Shown here: positions 1 through 11,513 of the stretch, piece after piece | Numbering within the stretch: position 1 is the stretch's first letter | Layout of the letters: each line of letters starts with the position of its first letter | Origin: Martinezella lusitana | GTDB lineage: Bacteria; Pseudomonadota; Alphaproteobacteria; Rhizobiales; Rhizobiaceae | Direction of reading: 5' to 3' | Length of the DNA stretch: 64,000 bases | Assembly (NCBI RefSeq): GCF_900094565.1 | Contig: NZ_FMAF01000003.1 | Coordinates: forward strand, 186,001 to 250,000 | Translations under genes and position numbers: made by a program | The notes under the pieces: generated by a model | The model's input: the letters and a program-made list of their open reading frames with translations, nothing else | Told to the model about the DNA's origin: nothing | The model's database searches: none

Positions 1-417
1 TCGGTCATCGCCGCCATCGTCATCATCGACTGGACCCGCTTCTGTCGCGTCGTGCGCTCCGAAACCCAGGCGCAGGCGCAGATGGACTACGTGACAGCCG
101 CCCATACGATCGGCTTTTCGCGGGCGAAGATTCTCTTCAGCGAGATCCTGCCCAATGTCATGCCGGTCCTGATCGCGCTTGTCAGCCTGGAGATGGGCAT
201 CGCCGTCATCGTCGAGGCCATCCTGTCCTTCGTCGGCCTCTCCGTCTCCTCGGACACGCCGACCTGGGGCGGCATGATCGCCGAGGGCAGGCAGATGATC
301 TACCAAGGCTGGTGGGTGCTGGTCGTGCCGCTGATCGCCCTCTTCGCGACTGTACTTGCCTTCAATCAACTCGGCGACGGCCTGCGTCGCGCTCTCGATC
401 CGGTAATGCGCCGATGA
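1..417 (+). CDS. ABC transporter permease, DppC/OppC type (3' part)
   Basis: C-terminal 138 residues of an inner-membrane permease; the 5' end lies outside the window. The reading frame is open from base 1. The binding-protein-dependent permease EAA loop is visible (VTAAHTIGFSRAKILFSEIL), followed by two hydrophobic segments and the typical DppC ending with GDGLRRALDP. It overlaps the next gene by an ATGA (414-417), so permease and ATPases are translationally coupled. Family knowledge: such permeases pair with a DppB-type partner and import peptides, nickel or opines; the substrate here cannot be read. Position beside aromatic catabolism genes is suggestive only. Confidence 0.9.
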   Translation, partial: SVIAAIVIIDWTRFCRVVRSETQAQAQMDYVTAAHTIGFSRAKILFSEILPNVMPVLIALVSLEMGIAVIVEAILSFVGLSVSSDTPTWGGMIAEGRQMIYQGWWVLVVPLIALFATVLAFNQLGDGLRRALDPVMRR

Positions 418-1282
418 CATCTACGCTTCTCTCCATAATGGGCCTCAGCGCCGTATCCGACCGCGAAGGCGGCGCGCCGATCCTGCGAGATGTCTCCGTC
501 ACGCTCGAGCGCGGCGAAGTGCGCGGCCTCGTCGGAGAAAGCGGCGCCGGCAAATCGACGATCGCGAAGGCCTTGCTCGGCATCCTGCCGCGCGGCGTTC
601 GCATCACCGGCGGCTCCATCCTTTTCGAGAATCGCGATCTTCTCACTCTCTCCGCTAGGGAATTGCGCGATATCATGGGCAGCGACATCTCGCTGATCCC
701 GCAGGACCCGCAGACGGCGCTCAATCCTGGCCGCCGCATCGAGGCACAACTGACCGATGGCCTGCGGCTGAAGCGGGGTATGTCGTCGCGCGATGCGAGG
801 CTGCGTGCACTGAAATTGCTCGAAGAAGTGCATATCCGCGATCCCGAGCGCGTGCTGCGTGCCTATCCGCACGAATTGTCGGGTGGCATGCGGCAACGCA
901 TCTTGATTGCCGCCGCCTTTGCGCTGGAGCCGAAGCTGGTTGTCGCCGACGAGCCGACCACGGCGCTTGACGTCACCGTGCAGAAGCAGATCCTGCGGCT
1001 GATCCGCGGCCTGCAGGAGGCGCATGGCACCGCCGTCATCTTCGTCACTCACGATCTCGGCGTCGTCGCCCAGATCTGTGACAGCGTTACCCTGCTCTAT
1101 GCCGGCAAGGTCATCGAGCAGGGCAAAACCGGCGATGTGCTTGCGCGCCCGCAGCACATCTACACGAAATCGCTGCTGTCAGCCGGCCCGCGCTACGACC
1201 GGCCGGATGCCGGGCTGACGCCGGTGCCGCAGGCGGTCTTCGAGCAATTGCGCCGAGAGATCGGCATTCCGGAGGTCGGACG

Positions 1283-1286
<4 letters not shown>
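414..1286 (+). CDS. ABC transporter ATP-binding protein, DppD/OppD type
   Basis: 290-residue cytoplasmic ATPase of a peptide/nickel-type importer. Walker A GESGAGKST is near residue 41, the signature is LSGGMRQR, Walker B with switch is VVADEPTTALD, and the H-loop is VTHDLG. A C-terminal oligopeptide-transporter tail follows. The ATG at 414 overlaps the permease stop, and no better upstream start exists. The stop overlaps the start of the second ATPase (1283-1286), as in dppD-dppF pairs. Substrate unknown. Confidence 0.93.
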
Positions 1287-2137
<851 letters not shown>

Positions 2138-2220
2138 ATAGTCGCCCGCAGGGGGGCGCAAAGCTGCCATTTTAACCGCAGCGAGCTGCGCGACGGCACC
2201 GGCAACAGAAGGGAAGCAAT

Positions 2221-2784
2221 ATGAAATACCCTGTGTCAGCAGCAACAAAAGCCACCGGGCTACCCGGACTTCGTGGTCACGACCATACAGGACTCACGGT
2301 ACCGGATATGAAGCAGGCGATCGATTTCTTCGAGAATGTGCTCGGCTGCGAGGTCGTAATGTCATTCGGGCCGTTTGCCGACGATAAGGGCACATTCATG
2401 AAAGATCTGCTCGGCGTCGACCCCAAGGCTGAAATAAAGCAGATAACGCAAGTCCGCTGTGGCTTCGGATCGAACATCGAGCTGTTCGAATATTCGGCTC
2501 CCGATCAGCGAGATCTCCAGCAGAAGAACAGCGATGTCGGTGCATTTCATATCTCGCTGTACGTTGACGATATCGCGGCAGCAAAAGCCTATCTCGATAG
2601 CAAGAACATCGAAACGCGGCTGGGACCATTCACAATCGACGACGGTCCGGCAGCTGGCCAGTCGATCCTTTACTTCCAGGCACCATGGGGGCTGCAGTTC
2701 GAAGCAATCAGCTATCCGAAGGGCATGGCCTATGAAAAAAGCGCCAAAACACGGCTATGGAATCCGAAGAGCCCGAGCAAGTGA
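2221..2784 (+). CDS. VOC (glyoxalase/bleomycin-resistance fold) protein
   Basis: 187 residues, one vicinal-oxygen-chelate module of two paired beta-alpha-beta-beta-beta units. Plausible metal ligands are the His of HDHTGLTVPD, the Glu of IELFEY, the His of GAFHISLYVDD and the Glu of LQFEAIS, a full set, so a metal enzyme (lyase, isomerase or dioxygenase) is likely. Start ATG follows GAAGGGAAGCAAT. It sits between the ABC operon and the convergent aminobenzoate-CoA ligase. A link to aromatic breakdown is inference from position. Confidence 0.8.
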   Translation: MKYPVSAATKATGLPGLRGHDHTGLTVPDMKQAIDFFENVLGCEVVMSFGPFADDKGTFMKDLLGVDPKAEIKQITQVRCGFGSNIELFEYSAPDQRDLQQKNSDVGAFHISLYVDDIAAAKAYLDSKNIETRLGPFTIDDGPAAGQSILYFQAPWGLQFEAISYPKGMAYEKSAKTRLWNPKSPSK

Positions 2785-2822
2785 GATTTGGCGGGAAAAC
2801 GACGTCCTGATCGAACCTCCGG

Positions 2823-4433
2823 CTATTTCAGGCGAAAGCGCTGTATCTTGCCCGATTCCGTCTTCGGCAAGGCGTCGACGAAAATGATCGAACGTGGATA
2901 TTTATAGGGCGCAATGACAGTCTTGACGTGGTCCTGTAGCGCCTTGACCAGAAGCTGCGAGCCGCTCACACCCGGCATCAACACGACATGCGCCTGAACA
3001 ATGCTGCCCCGATCTTCGTCCGGCTTGCCGATGACAGCGCATTCCAGCACATCGGCATGCGACAGAAGTGCCGCTTCGACTTCCGGTCCGGCAATATTGT
3101 AGCCGGCGGAAAGAATGATGTCGTCGGAACGCGCGGCGAAATGGAAATAGCCCTCCTCGTCCCGAATGAAGCTGTCACCGGTGATGTTCCAGCCATCACG
3201 CACATAGTCCGCCTGCCTGTGGTCGGCGAGATAACGGCAGCCGATCGGCCCGCGAACCACCAGCTTGCCGATCGTGCCGCGCGGCACCTCGTTCATCTCG
3301 TCATCGACGATGCGCGCCTCATAGCCGGTCAGCGGCCTGCCAGTGCAGTTCGGCCTGGCATCATCGAGCCGATTCGAAATGAAGATATGCAGCAGCTCGG
3401 TCGAGCCGATCCCGTCGAGGATCGGCTTGCCGGTCTTGCGCGTCCACTCCTCGAAGATTGGCCCGGGCAGCGTCTCGCCAGCGGATACCGCGATGCGCAG
3501 CGAGGAGAGATCTGCCCCCTCTTCCATCGCCGCCAGCATGGCGCGATAGGCAGTTGGCGCGGTGAAGCTGATCGTCGCGCCATATTCCTGGATGATCTCG
3601 ACCATGTTCTTCGGCGAGGCATTTTCAAGCAGGGCCGTAGACGCCCCGAAGCGGAGCGGGAACACGACAAGACCGCCGAGACCGAAGGTGAAGGCGATCG
3701 GCGGCGAGCCGATGAAGACATCGTCTGGCGTGACCTGCAGAACTTCTTTCGCATAGGCATCGGCGATGATCAGGATATCTCGATGGAAATGCATCGTCGC
3801 CTTCGGCACACCCGTCGATCCCGAGGTGAAGCCGAGCAGCGCCACATCGTCGCGCCCGGTTTTCACCGCTTCGAAACGGACCGCCTTGTTGAGGGCGATA
3901 CGGTCGAGTTCGGCATCGTGATTGGCGGTGCCGTCAAAGCCCACCACCTGCTTCAGGAAGCGGCTGTCCTTGGCCGCGGCGACAAGCTCCTCAAGCAGCC
4001 TCGTATCGCAAAGCGCCAGCGAGATTTCCGCCTTGTCGATGACCTTCGAAAGTTCGCCCGCCCGCAGCATCGGCATGGTATTGACGGCGACGGCTCCGAC
4101 CTTCGTCACCGCCAGCCAGCAGGCAATCATCGCCGGGTTGTTGCCGGAGCGGATGAGAACGCGATTGCCGGGCTTCACGCCGAAATTTTCGACAAGCGCA
4201 TGGGCGATGCGGTTGGTCCAGTCCGCCAATTCCTTATAAGTGCGGCGGCGGCCGTTGCCGATCAGCGCCACATGATCGCCGAAACCTCGCTCAACCATCC
4301 GGTCGCTGAGTTCGAAGCCGGCATTCAGCCATTCGGGATAGTCGAAACCATCCATCAGCAACTCGGGCCATTCGCCGAAGGGCGGCAGATTGTCTCGCGT
4401 GAATGTATCGGTATGACCGGTCGGTCCCAGCAT
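2823..4433 (-). CDS. 2-aminobenzoate (benzoate-type) CoA ligase
   Basis: 536-residue AMP-forming acyl-CoA synthetase, expected to activate anthranilate to 2-aminobenzoyl-CoA using ATP and CoA. The P-loop-like motif is FTSGSTGVPK, followed by the HFHRDI stretch typical of benzoate-CoA ligases. Later motifs are GIGSTELLHIFISN, the hinge region SDDIILSAGYNIAGPEVE, and a C-terminal lysine in KTESGKIQRFRLK. Start is ATG at 4433 behind GGGAG; a longer open frame upstream lacks a ribosome site. It is divergent from the monooxygenase/reductase gene, the arrangement of ligase (abmG-like) and oxygenase (abmA-like) genes. The aminobenzoate specificity is inferred from that neighbour; plain benzoate or salicylate is possible. 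Confidence 0.82.
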   Translation of the reverse strand: MLGPTGHTDTFTRDNLPPFGEWPELLMDGFDYPEWLNAGFELSDRMVERGFGDHVALIGNGRRRTYKELADWTNRIAHALVENFGVKPGNRVLIRSGNNPAMIACWLAVTKVGAVAVNTMPMLRAGELSKVIDKAEISLALCDTRLLEELVAAAKDSRFLKQVVGFDGTANHDAELDRIALNKAVRFEAVKTGRDDVALLGFTSGSTGVPKATMHFHRDILIIADAYAKEVLQVTPDDVFIGSPPIAFTFGLGGLVVFPLRFGASTALLENASPKNMVEIIQEYGATISFTAPTAYRAMLAAMEEGADLSSLRIAVSAGETLPGPIFEEWTRKTGKPILDGIGSTELLHIFISNRLDDARPNCTGRPLTGYEARIVDDEMNEVPRGTIGKLVVRGPIGCRYLADHRQADYVRDGWNITGDSFIRDEEGYFHFAARSDDIILSAGYNIAGPEVEAALLSHADVLECAVIGKPDEDRGSIVQAHVVLMPGVSGSQLLVKALQDHVKTVIAPYKYPRSIIFVDALPKTESGKIQRFRLK

Positions 4434-4544
4434 CGCCTTGCTCCCGCATTCTTCTCGATCAAATCGCCAGGACAGCCGCTTTCCCCTGCAGCCGTGTAGC
4501 GCGATAAAAAAGATCGCATCGAAGATCGAAATGTTCAAGCAAGA

Positions 4545-4563
4545 AATTTTAAGCCTAAAATAT
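4545..4563. promoter_or_regulatory. Palindromic operator-like site, copy 1, in the ligase/oxygenase divergent promoter
   Basis: AATTTTAAGCCTAAAATAT is a near-palindrome centred on TTTTAAGCCTAAAA. It lies about 110 bases upstream of the ligase start in an A/T-rich island that contrasts with the surrounding high-GC DNA. A second version in inverted orientation lies at 4674-4693. Probable regulator binding site; the regulator gene is not in the adjacent cluster. Confidence 0.55.
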
Positions 4564-4673
4564 TTTTGGATTCTCTTTGATTTCAAAAGGCAATTTTGGA
4601 ATTTTGCGCTATTGTGGCTTTCGGCCGATCGCAGATTCCGGCAAGACAAGCCTTGACGAACGGTCACGACAAG

Positions 4674-4693
4674 ATATTTTAAACTTAAATGAT
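4674..4693. promoter_or_regulatory. Palindromic operator-like site, copy 2
   Basis: ATATTTTAAACTTAAATGAT matches the reverse complement of copy 1 (ATATTTTAGGCTTAAAATTT) at 15 of 20 positions. It lies 37 bases upstream of the monooxygenase/reductase start, where a repressor would block transcription or translation. Confidence 0.55.
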
Positions 4694-4730
4694 TTTGAGG
4701 CGACTTCGTTCGCATGAGGAGGGATAAGCG

Positions 4731-7049
4731 ATGCGCATCGTCTGTATCGGCGGCGGGCCTGCCGGCCTCTACTTCGCGCTTCTCATGAAGAAGCTTCATC
4801 CCGAACATTCGATCCGCGTCGTCGAGCGCAACCGCCCCTATGACACCTTCGGCTGGGGTGTGGTCTTCTCCGATGCCACCATGATATCGATGCGCGAATG
4901 GGATCCGGAAAGTGCGGCCGAGATCGAGGACGCCTTCAATCACTGGGACGATATCGAAGTCCTATTCAAGGGCACGCGTCAGCGCACTTCAGGCCACGGC
5001 TTCGTCGGCATCGGCCGCAAGAAGCTGTTGAATATCCTGCAGAAGCGCTGCGAAGCTCTCGATGTCGAATTGATCTTCGAGACCGACGTCAATTCCGATC
5101 TCGATTACCCCGATGCCGATCTCATCATCGGTTCGGACGGCCTCAATTCCCGCATTCGCAACCATTATCCAGAGGTGTTCAAGCCGGATATGATCACCCG
5201 GCCGAACCGCTATATCTGGCTCGGCACCAACAAGCAGTACGACGCCTTCACCTTCGATTTCCGCAGGACCGAGCACGGCTGGTTCCAGGCGCACATCTAC
5301 AAGTTCGACGACAAGACCTCGACCTTCATCGTCGAGACCACCGAGGAGGCCTACCTCGCCCACGGTCTCGACAAGATGGATCAGGATGGCTCCATCGCCT
5401 TCTGCGAAAACCTGTTTTCCGAAGTGCTCGACGGCGCGTCGCTGATGACCAACGCGCGCCATATCCGGGGATCGGCCTGGCTGAATTTCAACCGGCTCAT
5501 CTGCGGCAAGTGGAGCCATTTCAACGGTAATTCGCATGTCGTGCTGATGGGTGACGCTGCCCACACCGCGCATTTCGCCATCGGCTCCGGGACCAAGCTC
5601 GCCATCGACGATGCCATCGAACTAACCAGGCAGTTCCAGATCCACGGGCACGATAAGGACAAGATCCCGGCCGTTCTCGAAACCTACGAGGAAATCCGGC
5701 GCGTCGACGTCGCCCGCATCCAGAATGCCGCCCGCAACGCGATGGAATGGTTCGAAGTCGTGGGACGCCGCTATGCCGACACGCTCGAGCCACCGCAATT
5801 CATGTATTCGATGCTCACCCGCTCGCAGCGCATCAGCCACGAAAATCTGAGGCTTCGCGACAAGAACTGGCTCGAAGGTTTCGAGCGCTGGTTCGCGGAG
5901 AAATCCGGCCTCGCCGTCGGCAACGACCGCTGCCTGCCGCCGATGTTCACGCCCTATCGCCTGCGCGATGTCCAGCTCGTCAACCGCATCGTCGTCTCAC
6001 CGATGGCGATGTACTCGGCGGAAAACGGCATCATGAACGATTTCCACATCGTCCATCTCGGCTCGCGCGCGCTTGGCGGTGCAGGCCTGATCTTCGCGGA
6101 GATGACCTGCGTCACACCGGATGCACGCATTACCCCCGGCTGCCTGGGCCTCTGGAACGACGAACAGGTCGCGCAATGGAAGCGGCTCGTCGATTTCGTC
6201 CATGCGAGCAGCGCCGCCAAGGTCGGCATTCAGCTCGGCCATGCCGGACGCAAGGGCGCAACGAAGCTTGCCTGGGAAGGGATCGATCAGCCGTTGGCGG
6301 AAGGTGAATGGCCGCTGATCTCGGCGTCAGCTGTCCCCTACCTTAAGAACAGCCAGGTGCCGAAGGCCATGGACCGCGCCGATATGGATCGCGTCAGGGC
6401 CGACTTCATCCGCTCGACCGAACTCGCCGTCAAGACCGGCGCCGACTGGCTGGAGCTGCACTGCGCCCACGGCTACCTGCTGTCGAGCTTCCTGTCGCCG
6501 ATCACCAACACGCGTGATGACGAATATGGCGGCAGCCATGAAAACCGTGCCCGCTATCCCCTTGAAATCTTCAAGGCCATGCGCGCGATCTGGCCCGCAG
6601 ACAAGCCCATGTCCGTCCGCCTCTCCTGCCATGACTGGACCGATGGCGGCAACACGCCTGAGGATGCTGCGATCTTCGCGCGTCTGTTCAAGGAGGCCGG
6701 CGCCGATCTGATCGATTGCTCCTCCGGCCAGGTATCGAAAGAGGAAAAGCCTGTTTACGGCCGCCTCTTCCAGACACCCTTTTCCGATAAGATCCGCAAC
6801 GAGATTGGCATTCCCACGATTGCCGTCGGCGCAATCTCGGAAGCCGACCACGCCAATTCGATCATTGCCGCCGGCCGCGCCGATCTCTGCGCCGTCGCCC
6901 GCCCGCATCTGGCCGATCCCGCCTGGTCGCTGCATGAGGCCGCCAAGATCGGCCTGACGTCCATTCCCTGGCCGAAGCAGTATCTCTCCGGTAAGACGCA
7001 ATATGAAACCAACCTTGCCCGCGCAGCCACGACCGCGCCGGCGAAGTGA
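4731..7049 (+). CDS. 2-aminobenzoyl-CoA monooxygenase/reductase (salicylyl-CoA 5-hydroxylase-like fusion)
   Basis: 772-residue flavoprotein with two domains. Residues 1 to about 390 are an FAD aromatic hydroxylase: [15 protein letters not shown] at the N-terminus, then [13 protein letters not shown], then [18 protein letters not shown]. From about residue 405 ([15 protein letters not shown]) it is an Old Yellow Enzyme FMN/NADH oxidoreductase barrel, with QLGHAGRKG and [16 protein letters not shown]. Known role of this fusion: hydroxylation followed by hydride reduction of 2-aminobenzoyl-CoA, destroying aromaticity in one enzyme. Start ATG follows GAGGAGGGATAAGCG. First gene of a run of co-directional genes to 13876. 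Confidence 0.88.
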   Translation: MRIVCIGGGPAGLYFALLMKKLHPEHSIRVVERNRPYDTFGWGVVFSDATMISMREWDPESAAEIEDAFNHWDDIEVLFKGTRQRTSGHGFVGIGRKKLLNILQKRCEALDVELIFETDVNSDLDYPDADLIIGSDGLNSRIRNHYPEVFKPDMITRPNRYIWLGTNKQYDAFTFDFRRTEHGWFQAHIYKFDDKTSTFIVETTEEAYLAHGLDKMDQDGSIAFCENLFSEVLDGASLMTNARHIRGSAWLNFNRLICGKWSHFNGNSHVVLMGDAAHTAHFAIGSGTKLAIDDAIELTRQFQIHGHDKDKIPAVLETYEEIRRVDVARIQNAARNAMEWFEVVGRRYADTLEPPQFMYSMLTRSQRISHENLRLRDKNWLEGFERWFAEKSGLAVGNDRCLPPMFTPYRLRDVQLVNRIVVSPMAMYSAENGIMNDFHIVHLGSRALGGAGLIFAEMTCVTPDARITPGCLGLWNDEQVAQWKRLVDFVHASSAAKVGIQLGHAGRKGATKLAWEGIDQPLAEGEWPLISASAVPYLKNSQVPKAMDRADMDRVRADFIRSTELAVKTGADWLELHCAHGYLLSSFLSPITNTRDDEYGGSHENRARYPLEIFKAMRAIWPADKPMSVRLSCHDWTDGGNTPEDAAIFARLFKEAGADLIDCSSGQVSKEEKPVYGRLFQTPFSDKIRNEIGIPTIAVGAISEADHANSIIAAGRADLCAVARPHLADPAWSLHEAAKIGLTSIPWPKQYLSGKTQYETNLARAATTAPAK

Positions 7050-7056
7050 GGATCAG

Positions 7057-7836
7057 ATGACGACTTCGGGCAAATTTGCGGGCCGTCACGCCCTCATCAC
7101 CGGCGCCGGCAGCGGCATCGGTGCAGCGATCGCAAGGGCGCTTGCAACGGACGGCGCGCGCGTCACCCTGGTCGGCCGCCGCAAGGAGCCTCTGGAAGCG
7201 GTCGCAGCCGAAATCGGCGCGCAGGCATTCGTCGTCGATGGGTTCGACGTCACAAGTCCCGAGGCTATCGCCCAGGGGCTCGCAAGGGCACGCGAAAAAT
7301 TCGGCCCCATCGATATTCTCGTCAACAACGCCGGCGAAGCGCCGAGCGCGTCTTTCGAGAAGACCAGCCTGGACACATGGAACCATGTCCTGTCAGTCGA
7401 CCTCACCGGTGTCTTTCTGGTGACGCAGGCAGTCCTGCCCGATCTGAAGGCGCATGGCGCCGGCGCGCGCATCATCAATATCGCCTCGACGGCCGGCTTG
7501 AAGGGATATGGCTACGTCTCCGCCTATGTCGCCGCCAAGCATGGCGTCGTCGGCCTGACCCGTTCGCTGGCGCTGGAATTCGCCAAGACCGGCATGACAG
7601 TCAATGCCGTCTGCCCCGGTTTCACCGATACGCCGATCATCCAGCGATCGATCGAAACCATCGTCGCCAAGACCGGGCGCACAGCCGAGCAGGCGCTTGG
7701 CGAGTTCACGAAATCCAATCCGCAGGGGCGGCTCGTCACACCGGAGGAAGTCGCTGATACCGTTCTCTGGCTGGCATCGCCGACAGCGGCATCGATCAAT
7801 GGACAGGCAATCGCGGTTGCCGGTGGGGAGATTTGA
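7057..7836 (+). CDS. SDR-family NAD(P)-dependent dehydrogenase
   Basis: 259-residue classical short-chain dehydrogenase. Cofactor motif is TGAGSGIG, the structural motif is NNAG, the catalytic Ser is in NIASTAG and the Tyr-Lys pair in YVAAK, with PG at the C-terminal side. Seven bases separate it from the oxygenase stop, so it is in the same transcript. By position it may oxidise or reduce an alicyclic hydroxyacyl-CoA intermediate of aminobenzoate breakdown; the exact substrate cannot be read. Confidence 0.87.
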   Translation: MTTSGKFAGRHALITGAGSGIGAAIARALATDGARVTLVGRRKEPLEAVAAEIGAQAFVVDGFDVTSPEAIAQGLARAREKFGPIDILVNNAGEAPSASFEKTSLDTWNHVLSVDLTGVFLVTQAVLPDLKAHGAGARIINIASTAGLKGYGYVSAYVAAKHGVVGLTRSLALEFAKTGMTVNAVCPGFTDTPIIQRSIETIVAKTGRTAEQALGEFTKSNPQGRLVTPEEVADTVLWLASPTAASINGQAIAVAGGEI

Positions 7837-7840
7837 GGGG

Positions 7841-8692
7841 ATGAGCGATCTAGATATGACGATGCGGGGCCATCTGAAGCCCTTCAAGGATTACAAGCCG
7901 CAGCATTTCCTCTGGGATGTCAGCGAGGATGGCCGCGTCGCTACGCTCACGCTGAACCGCCCGGAACGTAAGAATCCATTGACCTTCGAGAGCTATGCCG
8001 AGCTGCGCGACCTCTTCCGTGATCTCGTCTATGCATCGGATATTCGCGCCGTGGTATTGACGGGCGCCGGCGGCAATTTCTCCTCCGGTGGCGATGTGTT
8101 CGAGATCATCGAACCGTTGACCCGCATGGCCATGCCCGAGCTTCTGGCCTTCACACGCATGACCGGCGATCTCGTCAAGGCGATGCGCAAATGCCCGCAG
8201 CCGATCATATCGGCCGTCGACGGCATCTGCGCCGGTGCCGGCGCCATCCTTGCCATGGCCTCCGATTTGAGGCTCGCGACACCTGAAGCCAAGACCGCCT
8301 TTCTCTTCACCCGCGTCGGTCTTGCCGGCGCCGACATGGGTGCATGCGGCATCTTGCCCCGCATCATCGGCCAGGGTCGCGCCGCCGAGCTTCTCTTCAC
8401 CGGCCGCTCGATGACGGCGAGCGAAGGTCAGGCCTGGGGCTTCTACAACGGCTTGCACGCCAGCGCCGATCTGGAGCAGGAAGCCGTCGAACTGGCCCGC
8501 TCGTTGGCCGATGGCCCCTGGTTCGCGCATGGTATGACGAAGACCATGCTGAACCAGGAATGGGCGATGGGCATCGACGAGATGATCGAATCCGAAGCGC
8601 AAGCCCAGGCCGTTTGTATGGCGACGCAGGACTTCCGTCGCGCCTTCGAGGCTTTCGCCGCCAAGCGCAAACCGGAATTTCAGGGAGACTAG
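7841..8692 (+). CDS. Enoyl-CoA hydratase/isomerase family protein
   Basis: 283-residue crotonase-fold protein. The first oxyanion-hole region is [15 protein letters not shown] and the second [19 protein letters not shown]. It starts four bases after the SDR stop at an ATG behind GAGGGG. It has an unusual N-terminal lead of about 25 residues before the crotonase core. Likely hydrates or hydrolyses a cyclic enoyl-CoA in the lower pathway; the position between SDR and acyl-CoA dehydrogenases supports a beta-oxidation-like role. Confidence 0.85.
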   Translation: MSDLDMTMRGHLKPFKDYKPQHFLWDVSEDGRVATLTLNRPERKNPLTFESYAELRDLFRDLVYASDIRAVVLTGAGGNFSSGGDVFEIIEPLTRMAMPELLAFTRMTGDLVKAMRKCPQPIISAVDGICAGAGAILAMASDLRLATPEAKTAFLFTRVGLAGADMGACGILPRIIGQGRAAELLFTGRSMTASEGQAWGFYNGLHASADLEQEAVELARSLADGPWFAHGMTKTMLNQEWAMGIDEMIESEAQAQAVCMATQDFRRAFEAFAAKRKPEFQGD

Positions 8693-8695
8693 GCA

Positions 8696-9877
8696 ATGTC
8701 TATGGCAAGCGCCCTCCCCGGTCCGACGCGAGACCATTTGGATTGGCCGTTCTTCGAGGAACGCCACCGTGAATTCGCGGCTGAGGTGGACACTTTCGCC
8801 AAATCCTCCGCCGTTGCAGCGATCGATCACAGGGATGTCGACGGCGCTTGCGGTAAGCTGGTCAAGGCGCTCGGCGATGCCGGGCTTCTTGCCGCCGCCA
8901 CGGGTTCTTCCCATGACGAACCGCTGATCGACTCCCGCCTCGTCTGCCTTGCACGCGAAACCCTTGCCTGGCATGACGGCCTTGCCGACTTCGCCTTTGC
9001 CATGCAGGGGCTGGGCACCGGCGCGATCGGCCTTTCCGGTTCACCAGAGCTGCGCGCGGCTGTTCTGCCCAAGGTGCGCTCGGGCGATTGGCTTGCCGCC
9101 TTCGCGCTTTCGGAAAAAGACGCCGGTTCCGATGTGGCGGCCATGAGCTGTGCCGCCCGCCTCGATGGCGACCATTATGTTCTCGACGGCGAGAAGACCT
9201 GGATCTCGAACGGCGGCATCGCCGACGTCTACACGGTCTTTGCCCGCACAGGCGAGGCACCGGGAACGCGCGGCATTTCCGCCTTCGTCGTCTTTGCCGA
9301 TGACCCCGGCTTTTCCATCGCCGAGCGCATCGAGGTGATCGCGCCGCATCCGCTGGCGACGATCCGCTTCGAGAATTGCCGCATCTCCGCGTCGCGGCGG
9401 CTCGGTGCGCCGGGCGAAGGTTTCAAGATCGCCATGCGCACACTGGATATCTTCCGCGCCTCGGTCGCTGCCGCAGGCCTCGGCTTTGCCCGCCGCGCGC
9501 TCGATGAATCCCTTGCCCATGTCCGCGCGCGTCCGATGTTAGGCGGAAGGCTCGCGGACCTTCAGTTGACGCAGGCCGCCCTCGGCGATATGGCGACCGG
9601 CATCGACGCGGCGGCATTGCTCACCTATCGGGCGGCCTGGCGTCGCGACGTGCAGCGCTTGCCGACGACGCGCGAGGCGGCCATGGCCAAGATGACGGCT
9701 ACGGAAACCGCACAGAGCGTCATCGACCGCGCCGTTCAGCTCTTCGGTGGACGTGGCGTAAGGTCCGGCGAGATAACGGAAAAACTCTATCGGGAGATCC
9801 GCGCGCTTCGCATCTATGAAGGTGCGACGGAGGTTCAGAAACTCATCGTCGCGCGCGAACTTCTGAAAGCCAATTAG
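8696..9877 (+). CDS. Acyl-CoA dehydrogenase
   Basis: 393-residue FAD acyl-CoA dehydrogenase. Flavin/substrate motif [16 protein letters not shown] and the following [10 protein letters not shown] are clear. Near the C-terminus [17 protein letters not shown] carries the usual catalytic base region. Starts three bases after the hydratase stop. The N-terminal helical domain is short but present. Expected to form an alpha-beta double bond in a CoA intermediate and pass electrons to ETF. Confidence 0.88.
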   Translation: MSMASALPGPTRDHLDWPFFEERHREFAAEVDTFAKSSAVAAIDHRDVDGACGKLVKALGDAGLLAAATGSSHDEPLIDSRLVCLARETLAWHDGLADFAFAMQGLGTGAIGLSGSPELRAAVLPKVRSGDWLAAFALSEKDAGSDVAAMSCAARLDGDHYVLDGEKTWISNGGIADVYTVFARTGEAPGTRGISAFVVFADDPGFSIAERIEVIAPHPLATIRFENCRISASRRLGAPGEGFKIAMRTLDIFRASVAAAGLGFARRALDESLAHVRARPMLGGRLADLQLTQAALGDMATGIDAAALLTYRAAWRRDVQRLPTTREAAMAKMTATETAQSVIDRAVQLFGGRGVRSGEITEKLYREIRALRIYEGATEVQKLIVARELLKAN

Positions 9878-9891
9878 TGGGAGACGACAGC

Positions 9892-11073
9892 ATGAGCCGC
9901 GAGATTTTCGACTGGGCCGATCCGTTCCGGCTGGTGGAGCAGCTGAGCGATGAAGAACGCATGGTGCTGGACACCGCGCATTCCTATGCGCAGGAGAAGC
10001 TTGCCCCCCGCGTGCTCGAAGCCTTCCGCCATGAAAAGACCGATCCGACGATCTTCCGCGAGATGGGCGAGCTCGGCCTGCTCGGACCGACGATTGCGCC
10101 GGAATATGGCGGTGCCGGCCTCGGTTATGTCGCCTATGGCCTGATCGCCCGCGAAGTGGAACGCGTCGACAGCGGCTATCGCTCAATGATGAGCGTGCAG
10201 TCCTCGCTGGTCATGGTGCCGATCGATGCTTTCGGGTCTGAGGCCCAGAAGCAGAAATATCTGCCGAAGCTTGCCACTGGCGAATGGATCGGCTGCTTCG
10301 GCCTCACCGAGCCGAACCATGGCTCCGACCCCGGCTCGATGGTGACGCGGGCAAAGAAGGTCGATGGCGGCTATAGCCTCACCGGCGCCAAGACCTGGAT
10401 CTCCAACGCACCGATCGCCGATGTCTTCGTCGTCTGGGCAAAGACCGAGGACGGCACCATCCGCGGCTTCATCCTCGAAAAGGGCTGGAAGGGACTGTCG
10501 GCACCCGCCATCCACGGCAAGGTGGGCTTACGCGCCTCGATCACGGGCGAAGTGGTCATGGAGAATGTCTTCGTGCCGGAGGAAAACCTGCTGCCGAACG
10601 TCTCTGGCTTGAAGGGTCCGTTCACCTGCCTCAACTCCGCCCGCTTCGGCATTGCCTGGGGCGCATTGGGTGCGGCCGAGGATTGCTATGCCAAGGCGCG
10701 GCAATATGTGCTCGACCGCAAGCAGTTCGACCGGCCGCTTGCCGCCAACCAGCTGATCCAGAAGAAGCTCGCCGACATGGTGACCGAGATCACCCTTGGC
10801 CTGCAGGGCTGCCTGCGTCTCGGCCGCATGAAGGAAGACGGCCATCCGCCTGTCGAACTGACGTCGATCCTCAAGCGCAACAGCTGCGGCAAGGCGCTGG
10901 ACATCGCCCGCGCCGCGCGCGACATGCTCGGCGGCAACGGCATTTCCGACGAGTTCGGCATCGCCCGCCACCTCGTCAACCTCGAGGTGGTCAACACCTA
11001 CGAGGGAACCCACGACATCCACGCCCTCATCCTCGGCCGCGCCATCACTGGCATCGCCGCCTTTTCGAATTGA
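9892..11073 (+). CDS. Glutaryl-CoA dehydrogenase-like acyl-CoA dehydrogenase
   Basis: 393 residues with the glutaryl-CoA dehydrogenase look: N-terminal [38 protein letters not shown], and the terminal [16 protein letters not shown]. In the family this enzyme oxidatively decarboxylates glutaryl-CoA to crotonyl-CoA, a fitting end for a ring-opened C7 to C5 route. Start chosen is ATG 9892 behind GGGAGACGACAGC; a GTG at 9877 overlapping the upstream stop is possible but leaves the ribosome site inside the gene. Confidence 0.87.
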   Translation: MSREIFDWADPFRLVEQLSDEERMVLDTAHSYAQEKLAPRVLEAFRHEKTDPTIFREMGELGLLGPTIAPEYGGAGLGYVAYGLIAREVERVDSGYRSMMSVQSSLVMVPIDAFGSEAQKQKYLPKLATGEWIGCFGLTEPNHGSDPGSMVTRAKKVDGGYSLTGAKTWISNAPIADVFVVWAKTEDGTIRGFILEKGWKGLSAPAIHGKVGLRASITGEVVMENVFVPEENLLPNVSGLKGPFTCLNSARFGIAWGALGAAEDCYAKARQYVLDRKQFDRPLAANQLIQKKLADMVTEITLGLQGCLRLGRMKEDGHPPVELTSILKRNSCGKALDIARAARDMLGGNGISDEFGIARHLVNLEVVNTYEGTHDIHALILGRAITGIAAFSN

Positions 11074-11081
11074 GGTCCGTC

Positions 11082-11513
11082 TTGGCGTTCAAAACCACCA
11101 GACCCCTGCGCTTCGGAGACTGCGACCCCTCGGGGATCGCCTATTTCCCGTCCTATCTGAACATCCTCGTCGGGGTGTTGGAAGATTACTTTGCCTCGAT
11201 CGGCTTTTCCTGGCGAAAGCTGATCGACGAACGCCGCATCGGTGTCCCGACCGTGCGGCTCGATCTGACTTTCATGAAGCCGGGCCTTCAGGGCGACGAC
11301 CTCGAATTCCTGCTGACAGTACGCGGCATCGGCCGTTCTTCGCTCGATCTGGAACACCAGGTCTCGGCGAACGGCCATGTGCTCTGGACGGCCAGGCAAC
11401 GTGTCGTCGCCACCTCGCTCGATAACCATCAATCGCTTGCCTGGCCGGATGATATCTGCGCCGCACTGACCTCTCATCTGGAGACGACCGATGCACACCA
11501 TCCTGCAACCTGA
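11082..11513 (+). CDS. Acyl-CoA thioesterase, 4-hydroxybenzoyl-CoA thioesterase family
   Basis: 143-residue hot-dog fold thioesterase. The family motif FGDCDPSGIAYFPSYL holds the catalytic Asp. The start is a TTG at 11082: it follows TTGAGGTCCGTC with good spacing, and no ATG fits before the conserved N-terminus. Its 3' end overlaps the next gene by 23 bases. Plausible role is release of free acids from dead-end CoA esters of the aromatic pathway, as in related clusters. Confidence 0.85.
   Translation: MAFKTTRPLRFGDCDPSGIAYFPSYLNILVGVLEDYFASIGFSWRKLIDERRIGVPTVRLDLTFMKPGLQGDDLEFLLTVRGIGRSSLDLEHQVSANGHVLWTARQRVVATSLDNHQSLAWPDDICAALTSHLETTDAHHPAT

Noticed and set aside
2988..4499. 503-codon open frame on the plus strand opposite the CoA ligase
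   Set aside because: Composition is Arg/His-rich with no domain; it is the antisense shadow of a clear AMP-forming ligase in high-GC DNA.
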